Shown piece after piece: positions 17,881-28,319 of a DNA stretch of 64,000 nucleotides (the first letter of the stretch is position 1; every line of letters starts with the position of its first letter). Source of the stretch: Gemmataceae bacterium. GTDB lineage: Bacteria > Planctomycetota > Planctomycetia > Gemmatales > Gemmataceae. The position numbers were made by a program, and so were the translations under genes. The DNA lies in contig JAHBXO010000004.1 of assembly GCA_019636445.1 (NCBI GenBank), forward strand, positions 186,001-250,000. The letters are read 5' to 3'. The notes beneath the pieces were generated by a model that worked only from the letters and a program-made list of their open reading frames with translations, made no database searches and had not been told where the DNA came from.

Positions 17881-18011
17881 TCTCGAATCCCCCTGGAGGT
17901 GACCCCCGCTCCACGCCGGCGACGATTCCCCCGTCGCCGGCGTTTCCTTTTCTCGCACGTCTCGTAACTTCGACCGTGGATCCGCCGGCCTCCCCCCTTC
18001 CCGGTGCCGCC

Positions 18012-19652
18012 ATGCGTCGCGCCTTCCTCGCCCTGCTCCTGTTCCCCGCGTTCGCCCAAGCTGCCGCCCCCCGGCCGAACGTCGTCGTCATCCTTTCGGA
18101 CGACATGGGCTTCTCCGACCTCGGCTGCTACGGCGGCGAGATCGCCACCCCCAACCTCGACGCCCTCGCCGCGAACGGCCTGCGCTTCACCCAGTTCTAC
18201 AACACCGCCCGCTGCTGCCCCACCCGCGCCAGCCTGCTCACCGGACTCTACCCCCACCAGGCCGGCGTCGGACACATGATGGACGACAAGAACAAACCCG
18301 GCTACCGCGGCAACCTCAACGCCTCCCTCACCATCGCCGAACGGCTCAAACCCGCCGGCTACCGCAGCTACGCCGTCGGCAAATGGCACGTCACCCGCCA
18401 CGCCGCCGCCGACGGACCCAAGCACAACTGGCCCATCGCCCGCGGATTCGACCGTTTCTATGGCACCATCCACGGCGCCGGCAGCTTCTACGATCCCTCC
18501 TCGCTCGTCCGCGACGACACCATGATCTCCCCCTACGCCGACCCGCACTACAAACCCGCCACCTACTACTACACCGACGCCATCTCCGACCACGCCGTGC
18601 GCTTCGTCGGCGACCACGCGAAGGACCACGCCGCCCAGCCGTTCTTCCTCTACGTCGCCTACACCGCCGCTCACTGGCCGATGCACGCACTGCCCGAGGA
18701 CGTGAAGAAGTACGAGGGGAAGTACGACGCCGGCTACGAACCGATCCGCAAGGCGCGCCTCGAGAAGATGGCCAAACTCGGCCTCGTCGACCCCGCGCAA
18801 GGCATGACCCCGCAGGCTGGCGATTGGAGCAAGGTCGCCGACAAGAAATGGGAAGCCGCCGGCATGGAGGTCTACGCCGCCATGATCGACCGCATGGACC
18901 AGGGGATCGGCAAACTCGTCGCCGAGTTGAAGCGCACCGGCCAGTTCGACAACACGCTCATCCTCTTCCTGCAGGACAACGGCGGCTGCGCCGAACTCCA
19001 GGGCCGCACCGGCAACAAGGACCACCCGAACATCCTCCGCCCCGCGAAGCCGACGCTACCGGTGATGAAGCCCGAGGACTTCGCCGCCGCCGGCAGCGTG
19101 CCGAAGCAAACGCGCGACGGCTACCCGGTGCGCATGGGGCCGAAGGTGATGCCCGGCGGGCCGGATACCTATATCGCTTATGGCCGCGGCTGGGCGAACG
19201 TGTCGAACACCCCCTTCCGCGAGTACAAGCACTGGGTGCACGAGGGCGGCATCGGCACGCCGCTCGTCGCCCACTGGCCGAAGGGGATCGCGGCGAAGGG
19301 CGAACTCCGAACACAGCCCGGCCACCTGATCGACATCGCCGCCACCTGCGCCGACCTCGCCGGCGCGAAGCCGGACAAGCTGGAAGGCCGGAGCCTCGCC
19401 CCCGCCTTCGCCGGGAAACCGCTGGACCGCGATGCCCTCTACTGGGAGCACGAAGGCAACCGCGCCGTCCGGCAAGGCGACTGGAAACTCGTGGCCAAGC
19501 ATGGCGGGCCGTGGGAGTTGTACGACATCGCAAAGGACCGGATCGAATCGAAGGACTTGGCGAAGACCCATCCCGACCGCGTGGCGGCAATGGTGGCGAA
19601 GTACCACGCCTGGGCGAATCGCGCCCACGTGGAACCGTGGCCGGTGAAGTGA
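18012..19652 (+). CDS. Arylsulfatase-type sulfatase, secreted
   Basis: 546 residues. A signal peptide ('MRRAFLALLLFPAFAQAAA') precedes the alkaline-phosphatase-like core. 'NVVVILSDDMGFSDLGCYGG' supplies the two metal-binding Asp residues and 'CCPTRASLLTG' (Cys68, Pro70, Arg72) is the C-x-P-x-R sulfatase signature, in which Cys is converted to formylglycine by a separate enzyme. Further features are 'YAVGKWH' and 'LILFLQDNGG' (the Asp-Asn metal ligands). The C-terminal part 'ALYWEHEGNRAVRQGDWKL' is typical of planctomycete sulfatases, which strip sulfate from algal or host glycans in the periplasm or outside. The start lacks a clear ribosome-binding site but coincides with the signal peptide. 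Confidence 0.93.
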   Translation: MRRAFLALLLFPAFAQAAAPRPNVVVILSDDMGFSDLGCYGGEIATPNLDALAANGLRFTQFYNTARCCPTRASLLTGLYPHQAGVGHMMDDKNKPGYRGNLNASLTIAERLKPAGYRSYAVGKWHVTRHAAADGPKHNWPIARGFDRFYGTIHGAGSFYDPSSLVRDDTMISPYADPHYKPATYYYTDAISDHAVRFVGDHAKDHAAQPFFLYVAYTAAHWPMHALPEDVKKYEGKYDAGYEPIRKARLEKMAKLGLVDPAQGMTPQAGDWSKVADKKWEAAGMEVYAAMIDRMDQGIGKLVAELKRTGQFDNTLILFLQDNGGCAELQGRTGNKDHPNILRPAKPTLPVMKPEDFAAAGSVPKQTRDGYPVRMGPKVMPGGPDTYIAYGRGWANVSNTPFREYKHWVHEGGIGTPLVAHWPKGIAAKGELRTQPGHLIDIAATCADLAGAKPDKLEGRSLAPAFAGKPLDRDALYWEHEGNRAVRQGDWKLVAKHGGPWELYDIAKDRIESKDLAKTHPDRVAAMVAKYHAWANRAHVEPWPVK

Positions 19653-19750
19653 GGGCCGGGGCCGTAAAAGTGGGTCCGGCCACTTCACGCCCACCCTGCC
19701 GCGGACCCATGCCCGATTTCCGGAACCATACTGGCCCCGTAAGGACTTAC

Positions 19751-19783
19751 GACGAATTCGGGACGAATTCGGGACGAAAGCGG
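19751..19783 (+). repeat. Three direct copies of an 11-base unit
   Basis: The unit GACGAATTCGG occurs twice exactly and a third time with changes (GACGAAAGCGG) in tandem, in the non-coding gap between the sulfatase and the low-GC patch. The function is unknown; it may only mark a region prone to slippage or an edge of the inserted patch. Confidence 0.6.
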
Positions 19784-19895
19784 GGAAGCCGACTTTAACT
19801 CATGCCGTCGCACAGGGGATGGTAAAGTGCCCTTGACGGCGCAAATATAATGTAAACTTGTCCCCCAATCGCCGAAACTACAGAATAAGAACAGC

Positions 19896-20177
19896 ATGAG
19901 CGCGACGACGGCCCGATTGCTGCGCACGAGGCGACGAAACAGCTCTCCGTGGAGAGAACTGTTCGCCGAAGTCGCGGATCGCCTCGTGGCGGAACACGGC
20001 GTACCGTCGCTCGGTAACTTTCGCGATCCGGTTAAGGAAATCTTCTACATCGTCCTCTCGGCCCGCACTACCGACGCCCAATACCGCCTGACGCACCGCA
20101 ACTTGATGCGCGCCTATCCCACACTCCCCGAACTCGCGAAGGCGCGGTTGGCAGAAGAATCGCGGAACTTCCCATGA
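19896..20177 (+). pseudogene. Endonuclease III-like N-terminal fragment (HhH-GPD superfamily)
   Basis: 93 residues. 'RELFAEVADRLVAEHG' then '[20 protein letters not shown]' and '[18 protein letters not shown]' match the first helices of endonuclease III-type DNA glycosylases, where this part reads roughly DPF-L-ILS-TTD followed by LL---PT---LA. The family is over 200 residues long; the HhH motif, catalytic Lys and Asp and the Fe-S cysteines are all missing because the frame stops. The TGA overlaps the ATG of the next gene by four bases (ATGA), so the fragment is joined to it as if in an operon. It may be a truncated gene cut by insertion of the downstream gene, or a domain kept as a small protein. 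Confidence 0.6.
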
Positions 20178-22153
20178 AGAGAGCAGGATACGCGAGTACC
20201 ATTGCAGATTTCTTGCTCGAACGCGAGGAAGCGATTCTCGGCCGTCTCGTTGAAGGCAGTAGCTTCGACGTTGAATTGACTCAACGGGACGCCTGGAAAA
20301 CTCAGATCGAAATCCTCAAGTCGGTTCTGATGCCGTTCCGGGCGAAAGGCTCCGTTTATTTCGAGTTCGCGATCCCCAGACTCGGAAAAAGAATCGATGT
20401 CGTCGCTATCCTCGACTCCGTCATCTTCGTTCTTGAATTCAAAGTCGGTGAGCGCAACTTCCCGCTACACGCCTTCGATCAAGTGCACGACTACGGGCTA
20501 GACCTGAAGAATTTCCACGAGACCAGCCACTACTGCTTCATCGCACCGATTCTGATTGCGACCGAAGCAAGGCGATCTCCAGCGAACCAAATCGCTGCAT
20601 CTCACGAAGATCGACTTCTCCAGCCACTCGCGAGCACGGTCGGAGACCTTCCGGATTTGATTCGGACCGTTCTCGAGTTTGCCGATGCACCGGCTATCGA
20701 CGTGCCTTCCTGGGAGGCGGGTCGATACTGTCCCACACCGACGATCATTGAAGCGGCCATCGCACTCTATGGTGAACACGGGGTGGCCGAGATTTCACGG
20801 AGTGACGCAGGCGCGATCAACTTGACCGAGACTTCAGATACCATTTCCGAAATCATTCGAACGTCGAAAGCGAACTCTCGGAAGTCCATCTGTTTCGTCA
20901 CGGGAGTTCCGGGGGCCGGCAAGACGCTCGTCGGCCTGAATATCGCAACGCAACATCGCGACAAGACTTCGAAATTTCACTGCGTGTTCCTCTCTGGAAA
21001 CGGTCCACTCGTCGCGGTACTTCGCGAGGCGCTCGCTCGTGACAAGGTACGACGCGAAGCGGAACGGAATAAAAAGTACCAGAAAGGCGTCGCGCGGAGT
21101 GAAGTCAAAGCGATTATTCAAAACGTCCACCATTTCCGAGATGAGTGCTTGATCGATTCAGGTCCACCCGTGGATCATGTCGCACTATTCGATGAAGCAC
21201 AGCGGGCATGGAATCTCGACCAAACTGTCAAGTTCATGAAACAGAAAAAGAGGCGTCCGGATTTTCGATATTCGGAGCCGGAGTTTCTGATTTCCTGCAT
21301 GGACCGTCACAAGGATTGGGCGGTAATCGTTTGTCTGGTCGGAGGCGGACAGGAGATCAATACCGGCGAAGCCGGAATCGGCGAATGGATCGATTCTCTT
21401 CTCCGTTCGTTTCGGAATTGGGACCTATACATCTCATCGCGCCTTACGGACGCCGAATACGGTGCCGGGAAGGTGATCGAACAAGTGAAAGCGCTACCCA
21501 ATGTCAATGTGCGGGAGCAACTGCACCTGAGCGTTTCGATGAGGTCCTTCCGTTCCGAGAGCGTATCGCTGCTCGTCAAACAATTGCTGGATTTGGACCA
21601 GAAGGAAGCAGTGAAAACGCTCCAGAAAGTCGCCGGACATTTCCCCATCGTGTTAACGCGCGATCTCACTCGTGCCAAACAGTGGCTCCGAACCAAAGCC
21701 CGCGGATCGGAGCGTTATGGAATTCTCGTCTCCTCGCAGGCTCAACGGCTGAAACCTCACGCAATCGATGTCCGCTCTCCGATGAATCCCGTTAATTGGT
21801 TTCTCGACGAGAAAGACGATGTTAGATCTTCGTATTACCTCGAAGATGTCGCCACCGAATTTCACGTTCAAGGCCTCGAACTCGATTGGGCATGCGTGAC
21901 GTGGGATGCCGACTTTCGGTATTCGGGAGATACTTGGGAACATTGGTCCTTCGTGGGCTCTCGATGGAATCGGATTCGCAAGCAGGAACGTCAGACCTAT
22001 CTTAAAAATGCCTATCGCGTGCTCCTGACGAGGGCGCGTCAGGGCATGGTCATCGTCGTGCCGGAGGGTGATCTCGATGATCCGACGCGCGATCCGAGTT
22101 ACTACGACTCCACGTTCGATTACTTACGAGAAATTGGACTGAATGTGATTTGA
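20174..22153 (+). CDS. DUF2075 (Schlafen-group-3-like) ATPase with N-terminal nuclease-like domain
   Basis: 659 residues. The N-terminal region resembles a PD-(D/E)xK nuclease core: Asp75 in '[10 protein letters not shown]' and Glu88/Lys90 in '[10 protein letters not shown]'. The ATPase part has Walker A 'GVPGAGKT' (244-251), Walker B 'VALFDEAQ' (336-343), the DUF2075 signature '[13 protein letters not shown]' near 382 and a superfamily-1 motif VI-like '[17 protein letters not shown]' near the end. Such nuclease-helicase proteins are scattered, horizontally moving genes often found among restriction and defence genes. Base composition is visibly lower in GC than in the flanking genes, and a methylase remnant and a toxin-antitoxin pair lie downstream. 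I infer a defence or DNA/RNA-processing role; no specific system is recognised. Confidence 0.85.
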   Translation: MKRAGYASTIADFLLEREEAILGRLVEGSSFDVELTQRDAWKTQIEILKSVLMPFRAKGSVYFEFAIPRLGKRIDVVAILDSVIFVLEFKVGERNFPLHAFDQVHDYGLDLKNFHETSHYCFIAPILIATEARRSPANQIAASHEDRLLQPLASTVGDLPDLIRTVLEFADAPAIDVPSWEAGRYCPTPTIIEAAIALYGEHGVAEISRSDAGAINLTETSDTISEIIRTSKANSRKSICFVTGVPGAGKTLVGLNIATQHRDKTSKFHCVFLSGNGPLVAVLREALARDKVRREAERNKKYQKGVARSEVKAIIQNVHHFRDECLIDSGPPVDHVALFDEAQRAWNLDQTVKFMKQKKRRPDFRYSEPEFLISCMDRHKDWAVIVCLVGGGQEINTGEAGIGEWIDSLLRSFRNWDLYISSRLTDAEYGAGKVIEQVKALPNVNVREQLHLSVSMRSFRSESVSLLVKQLLDLDQKEAVKTLQKVAGHFPIVLTRDLTRAKQWLRTKARGSERYGILVSSQAQRLKPHAIDVRSPMNPVNWFLDEKDDVRSSYYLEDVATEFHVQGLELDWACVTWDADFRYSGDTWEHWSFVGSRWNRIRKQERQTYLKNAYRVLLTRARQGMVIVVPEGDLDDPTRDPSYYDSTFDYLREIGLNVI

Positions 22154-22175
22154 ACGAATCGGAATCGACCAGAAA

Positions 22176-22655
22176 GTGATACTGGTGAAATTCTTAGGGC
22201 TTCATGCCAACGGTACCGAAGTCTTACTTCCCCTGCTCGTCAAGAAAGCCCGCGCCGAAGCCGAGAAGCTGGTCGCGAAGCTCATCGACCTGAAAGCCGG
22301 GCGGACCGGCGGCATTCGGGCGGTGCTCGATTGGCTGCGGGCCGAGTTCGGCATCGACAAGCCGACGCAGAAGCTGGCCGCCCTCGTGGAGCTGTCGCCG
22401 GAGGCGCTGATCGAGGAAGTGCGGAAGATTCGCGGGCGGAAATCGACGCTCTCCGTCGCGCAGGTGAAGCGGTTGCGGGACGAGCACGGCTCGTCCGTCG
22501 TACCGCTGCAGGCGAACCTGCGCGAGTCGGATCGGCTGGAGCGCCGCGTGTCCGACCTGGTGAATGAGGCGTTCGGCCTGACGCAAGACGAGATTGCGTT
22601 GATGTGGCAGACGGCTCCGCCGCGCATGCCGATCGCTCCGCCGGCCGAACGTTGA
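22176..22655 (+). pseudogene. C-terminal remnant of an Eco57I-like DNA methylase/restriction enzyme
   Basis: 159 residues from an uncertain GTG at 22176. The middle ('AVLDWLRAEFGIDKPTQKL', 'LIEEVRKIRGRKSTLS') and end ('RVSDLVNEAFGLTQDEIAL') match the C-terminal domain of large Eco57I/type IIG-like N6-adenine methyltransferases, which close with the same 'L---V---FGLT-EEI-L' pattern. The methyltransferase motifs (FxGxG, NPPY) and nuclease domain, expected upstream, are absent; instead the nuclease-ATPase gene ends 22 bases before. This looks like a deletion product. GC returns to the high genome level here, so the remnant may be older than the neighbouring inserted gene. A separate small protein is possible but less likely. 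Confidence 0.6.
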
Positions 22656-22667
22656 CTTTGGGCATCA

Positions 22668-22696
22668 AGTCCACGACGTGGATTCACCTTTTTTTT
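22668..22696 (+). terminator. Intrinsic terminator candidate after the methylase remnant
   Basis: A 7-bp stem with one G-T pair (AGTCCAC at 22668-22674 with GTGGATT at 22678-22684, loop GAC) is followed four bases later by eight consecutive T residues (22689-22696). The order hairpin then T-run fits the plus-strand transcripts. Confidence 0.5.
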
Positions 22697-22710
22697 GGCG
22701 ATCCATCAAC

Positions 22711-22962
22711 CTAAATCTTCCGGATCGCGAGGACATCGACACGAGAGTCGCCCTCCACGACGTCGTAGAACAAGACGAGAAATTCCTCGATGAGAATGCG
22801 CGTATCGCCGGACCGGCTTTCCCCGCAGGCAAGGGGATCACGTTTGAAGCGTTCCACGATCTCGCGGATCAATTCCGTGAAGCGATCGCGCAGCGACGGA
22901 TGATCGAGCCAAATTCGGCCGGCTTGTTCGTCCGCCAGAGGTTTCCAGACGACCTTGTACAT
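22711..22962 (-). CDS. ParE/RelE-like toxin
   Basis: 83 residues from the ATG at 22962, 14 bases behind the antitoxin stop. The pattern 'MYKVVWKPLADEQAGRIW' at the start, a central helical pair ('LIREIVERFKRDPLACGES') and the last strands 'ILIEEFLVLFYDVVEGDSRVDVLAI' (abridged here) follow the ParE/RelE toxin fold. ParE members poison gyrase and RelE members cleave mRNA at the ribosome; the sequence does not settle which. With the upstream partner it forms a two-gene toxin-antitoxin operon next to the low-GC patch. Confidence 0.72.
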   Translation of the reverse strand: MYKVVWKPLADEQAGRIWLDHPSLRDRFTELIREIVERFKRDPLACGESRSGDTRILIEEFLVLFYDVVEGDSRVDVLAIRKI

Positions 22963-22976
22963 GGCTGCCGTCGGGA

Positions 22977-23219
22977 TCAGGAAGTTGCGGCCAACCGGTT
23001 CAATAGTTCCTCGGTTGTCGATCCGCCGGGCGTTCGACGGCTGGCGTCCAACTCGACGTCCGTGACGAGCGCATTCGCGAATTGGTAGGCCAGTCGACGG
23101 TACTCGTCGGGAGCGACGAAATATCCGATCAATCGACCGTCGGCGTCGATCAGTTCGACGCGTTCCCCCAATCGTCGAACCGCGTCCTCGAACGAAGAAA
23201 CGACTTGCATCGTGGCCAT
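22977..23219 (-). CDS. Putative antitoxin partner of the ParE-like toxin
   Basis: 80 residues. The ATG at 23219 is preferred because GGGAGG lies six bases before it; an ATG at 23210 is possible. The N-terminal half ('SFEDAVRRLGERVELIDADG', 'IGYFVAPDEYRRLAY') predicts a strand-helix fold like other planctomycete antitoxins that begin with a short statement of a residue pattern ending in F-x-P-x-E/D. I do not recognise a named DNA-binding family. Its role is assigned from operon position: first gene, immediately upstream of a ParE/RelE-like toxin. A divergent or shared terminator lies just upstream. Confidence 0.6.
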   Translation of the reverse strand: MATMQVVSSFEDAVRRLGERVELIDADGRLIGYFVAPDEYRRLAYQFANALVTDVELDASRRTPGGSTTEELLNRLAATS

Positions 23220-23237
23220 GACACCTCCCAATCGACA

Positions 23238-23265
23238 ACAAGCCCAGCCGATCGGCTGGGCTTGT
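23238..23265 (-). terminator. Perfect palindromic terminator downstream of ppdK
   Basis: A perfect 28-base palindrome, with 14-base arms ACAAGCCCAGCCGA and its complement, lies 17 bases after the ppdK stop codon. In RNA it forms a stem of 11-12 bp around the central GATC. On the minus strand it is followed by TTGTC and on the plus strand by TCATTTT. It most likely ends the ppdK transcript; it also lies directly upstream of the antitoxin gene on the same strand and so isolates the two units. Confidence 0.75.
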
Positions 23266-23281
23266 TCATTTTACATCGTCT

Positions 23282-25954
<2,673 letters not shown>

Positions 25955-26043
25955 GGAGACGAATCACCTCTAGGAAAGAAAGACTTCGCAGGAAATCCCG
26001 GTATTTATATGATCGTCCCCGTTCGATTCAAGGAAGGGTTCCC

Positions 26044-26547
26044 ATGGCCAATGCCATCAACCTCACGCTGTTCCGGTCCGTCGTCGGCCTCGTGCGAAAG
26101 GCGTTCGCCGACATCCCCGAAGAGCAGATGCGGGCACAGCCCGCGCCAGGGATCAATCCGCCCGTCTGGATCCTCGGGCACATCGTGACGACCATTTCGG
26201 TCGTGCCGAAGGTGATCGCGAACGTGTCGATCGTGCCGAAGGAGTATCTCGTCTGGTTCGGCCCGACGTCGAAGCTGGAGAGCCTGCCCACGACGCCGCC
26301 GACGAAGGAGACGCTGTTGAATCAATTGAGCGCCGTGTACGAGTCGGTGCTGACCGAGATTCCGAAGCTGACGGACGAGGATCTGGCGAAGCCGAACGCG
26401 CTGAAGTTCATGACGCAGGAGCTACCAACGCAGCGGGACATCCTGGAGAACCTGCTGATGACGCACACGATGATCCACTACGGACAGTTGACCGTGTGGC
26501 GGCGGCTGATGGGGATGGGTCCGATTATCGTGTTTTCGAAGGACTGA
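26044..26547 (+). CDS. DinB family protein
   Basis: 167 residues with the four-helix DinB fold. The metal-site His residues are visible in 'PVWILGHIVTTISV' near residue 44 and in 'NLLMTHTMIHYGQLTVWRR' near the end, the classic H and HxxxH arrangement of the DinB_2 superfamily. Family members bind nickel or zinc and many act as mycothiol- or bacillithiol-dependent transferases, but for the planctomycete members the substrate is unknown. The ATG at 26044 follows AAGGAAGGG. It stands alone and is closed by a strong hairpin. Confidence 0.83.
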   Translation: MANAINLTLFRSVVGLVRKAFADIPEEQMRAQPAPGINPPVWILGHIVTTISVVPKVIANVSIVPKEYLVWFGPTSKLESLPTTPPTKETLLNQLSAVYESVLTEIPKLTDEDLAKPNALKFMTQELPTQRDILENLLMTHTMIHYGQLTVWRRLMGMGPIIVFSKD

Positions 26548-26552
26548 CTTCC

Positions 26553-26605
26553 AGCCCGGAGCGCGAGCGACGGACAAAGCTCTCCCGTCGCTCGCGCTCC
26601 GGGCT
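26553..26605. terminator. 21-bp perfect hairpin between convergent genes
   Basis: Two 21-base arms at 26553-26573 and 26585-26605 are exact reverse complements around an 11-base loop. The arms contain CGGAGCGCGAGCGACGG. The element begins six bases after the DinB stop and ends six bases before the stop of the oppositely oriented amidohydrolase, so it can terminate both. No T-run follows on either strand. Its strict symmetry and position also fit a dispersed palindromic repeat; I saw only this one copy. Confidence 0.7.
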
Positions 26606-26610
26606 TGTCG

Positions 26611-27810
26611 TCATCGCCATTCACCACGAAACATCGTCTTACGCTCGCGATTCGCATCCTCGAAGATCAATTCATGTACGTCGACCGCATCGCGATTCGG
26701 TAGCGGCAGCGCTACGAAGTCCGCCGACTTGCCGACCTCTAGACTCCCCGTCTCGTTCGCCCAGCCGAGGGCTTCCGCCCCGGTCAGCGTCGCCATTCGC
26801 AGCAACTCGTCGCGCGGTACTTCGGGCCGGATCGCATGCACGAAGCGAGCCTCCGCGAGCAGGTCGAGATCGGGGTTCGACGCGAGGCTGTCGGTGCCGA
26901 ACGCGACGCGGACGCCGCGGGCCTGGAACTCGCGGAAGGGATGCCGCGGATGGCCGAAGGCCGCGTGCGTGCGGGGGCAGAAGACGCAGGTGCTGTTGCG
27001 GGGGATGCGTGCCGACGGCGCGACGTGGTTCATGTGGATGAACAGCTTCGGCTGGCGGAAGTCGACGATCTTCATGATGGAAGAGAAATCGTCGGCCATC
27101 CCGTCCGCGCACCAGACCGCCATCGATTCGAGGAACTCGCGGAACGGTCCGCGCCTTCGATGGAGCAACTCGATCTCGTCCCGACTTTCACCAAGATGGA
27201 TCGCCGTTGGGCGCTTCCCGACGCGGCTAAGCCGACCCGCTTCGACGATCAAGTCCTTGCGGACGCTGTAGGGCGCGTGCGGACTCAGTGCCCGCCGACG
27301 TAGTTGTGATTCGCCACCATTCATCCAGGATTCGGCTTCGCGTCGCGAGACGTCGGCGCGATCGGGTTTCAATCCGATCAGTTCATGGAACACGACTGCG
27401 CGAAGCGGGGCCTCCGCGAGCGCCTCCCAACTCGCCCCGTCGGCCGCGATGTCCCCCACCAGCGTCGTCCCGTACCGCAGGCACTCGGCCAGCCCGTCGC
27501 GGATGTCGGCCTGCGTCTGCTCCGGCGTCCGGCTACGCCGATACGCGATCACGCCCTTGAGCCAATCGGTGAAGTGGTCGGGATCGGTCGGCGGAATCTT
27601 TCCGCGCGCCCCGCTCAGGTCGAGGTGCGTGTGGCAGTTCACAAGCCCCGGAATGATCGCGACGTTGCCGAGGTCCACGTCCGGCTTCAATCTTCCCCGG
27701 TCATAGACCGCCGCAATCTTTGATTTGTAGACCGTGATGGTCCCGTTCTCCAAAGGCTCGGATGATACGGGAACGATCCATCGCGCGGTGTAGGTGACGG
27801 CGTCGGCCAT
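26611..27810 (-). CDS. Amidohydrolase family protein, aminofutalosine deaminase/TrzN-SsnA-like
   Basis: 399 residues. A metal-dependent TIM-barrel hydrolase: 'GLVNCHTHLDLSGARGKI' holds the HxH metal ligands, 'LSPHAPYSVRKDL' and 'TAIHLGESRDEIELL' the third and fourth histidine positions and 'VAFGTDSLASNPDLDLLAE' the catalytic Asp. The flanking beta-sandwich pieces are at both ends ('TGSLEVGKSADFVALPL'). The pattern 'HTHLDLS' with 'SPHAPYS' is like the deaminases of 6-amino-6-deoxyfutalosine used in menaquinone synthesis by planctomycetes, but guanine- or MTA-deaminase-type activity is also possible. The start is divergent from the cupin gene with only 13 bases between start codons. Confidence 0.8.
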   Translation of the reverse strand: MADAVTYTARWIVPVSSEPLENGTITVYKSKIAAVYDRGRLKPDVDLGNVAIIPGLVNCHTHLDLSGARGKIPPTDPDHFTDWLKGVIAYRRSRTPEQTQADIRDGLAECLRYGTTLVGDIAADGASWEALAEAPLRAVVFHELIGLKPDRADVSRREAESWMNGGESQLRRRALSPHAPYSVRKDLIVEAGRLSRVGKRPTAIHLGESRDEIELLHRRRGPFREFLESMAVWCADGMADDFSSIMKIVDFRQPKLFIHMNHVAPSARIPRNSTCVFCPRTHAAFGHPRHPFREFQARGVRVAFGTDSLASNPDLDLLAEARFVHAIRPEVPRDELLRMATLTGAEALGWANETGSLEVGKSADFVALPLPNRDAVDVHELIFEDANRERKTMFRGEWR

Positions 27811-27823
27811 AGAATATCATCCT

Positions 27824-28174
27824 ATGTTCACCGCTGCCGATCTGGTCCGCCGCGTCGCGGACGCTCCGACCGTGCCGTGCCCCTGCGGATCCAGCACGCG
27901 CGTGCTCACCGCCGCCGACGGCGCGCCCTGTTCCTTCCACATCACGACGATCCGCGATTCCGTCCGCCACTACCACCGCGACACGACCGAGGTGTACTAC
28001 ATCCTCGAAGGCACCGGCCGCATCGAACTCGACGGCGAATGGTCCGCCATCGAACCGGGCCGCATGATCTGGATTCCCGCCGGTGTGCGTCATCGCCTCG
28101 TCGCCGACGGCGAAGTGAAGACGATCGTCTTTGGCGTGCCGGCGTTCAACGCCGAGGACGAGTATTTCGATTGA
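27824..28174 (+). CDS. Small cupin-domain protein
   Basis: 116 residues from the ATG at 27824. A single cupin barrel: motif 1 'VRHYHRDTTEVYYILEGTG' has the HxH...E metal ligands and motif 2 'PGRMIWIPAGVRHRL' the last His. A Cys pair precedes it ('CPCGSSTRV'). Single-cupin proteins can be isomerases, epimerases, dioxygenases or sensors, and nothing here indicates which. It is transcribed away from the amidohydrolase, sharing a very short divergent region. The stop codon is followed at once by a perfect inverted repeat. Confidence 0.82.
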   Translation: MFTAADLVRRVADAPTVPCPCGSSTRVLTAADGAPCSFHITTIRDSVRHYHRDTTEVYYILEGTGRIELDGEWSAIEPGRMIWIPAGVRHRLVADGEVKTIVFGVPAFNAEDEYFD

Positions 28175-28258
28175 ACCGACTTCCGAAGTCCGGCTTCGAC
28201 TTCGGAAGTCCGTCGGGCAATCGACTTCCGAAGTCGAAGCCGGACTTCGGAAGTCGGT
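28175..28258. repeat. Perfect 36-base inverted repeat with nested palindromes
   Basis: The left arm (28175-28210) and right arm (28223-28258) are exact reverse complements around a 12-base loop (CGTCGGGCAATC). Within the arms the 13-mer GACTTCSGAAGTC occurs four times, alternating its central base, so each arm can also fold on itself. It starts the base after the cupin stop codon and ends 61 bases before the DUF1501 start. It would work as a very strong terminator or mRNA stabiliser, and its structure resembles REP-type mobile palindromes. No transposase is nearby. Confidence 0.85.
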
Positions 28259-28319
28259 ATTTCGCCTGTATTCTCGCATCGGTTCCGTAACACTTTGGAG
28301 TTTTGCCGGAGATCCCGCC

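Noticed and set aside
28175..28258. Possible CRISPR-like repeats
   Set aside because: The copies alternate as inverted repeats without equal-length unique spacers and there is no cas gene, so it is a palindrome and not an array.
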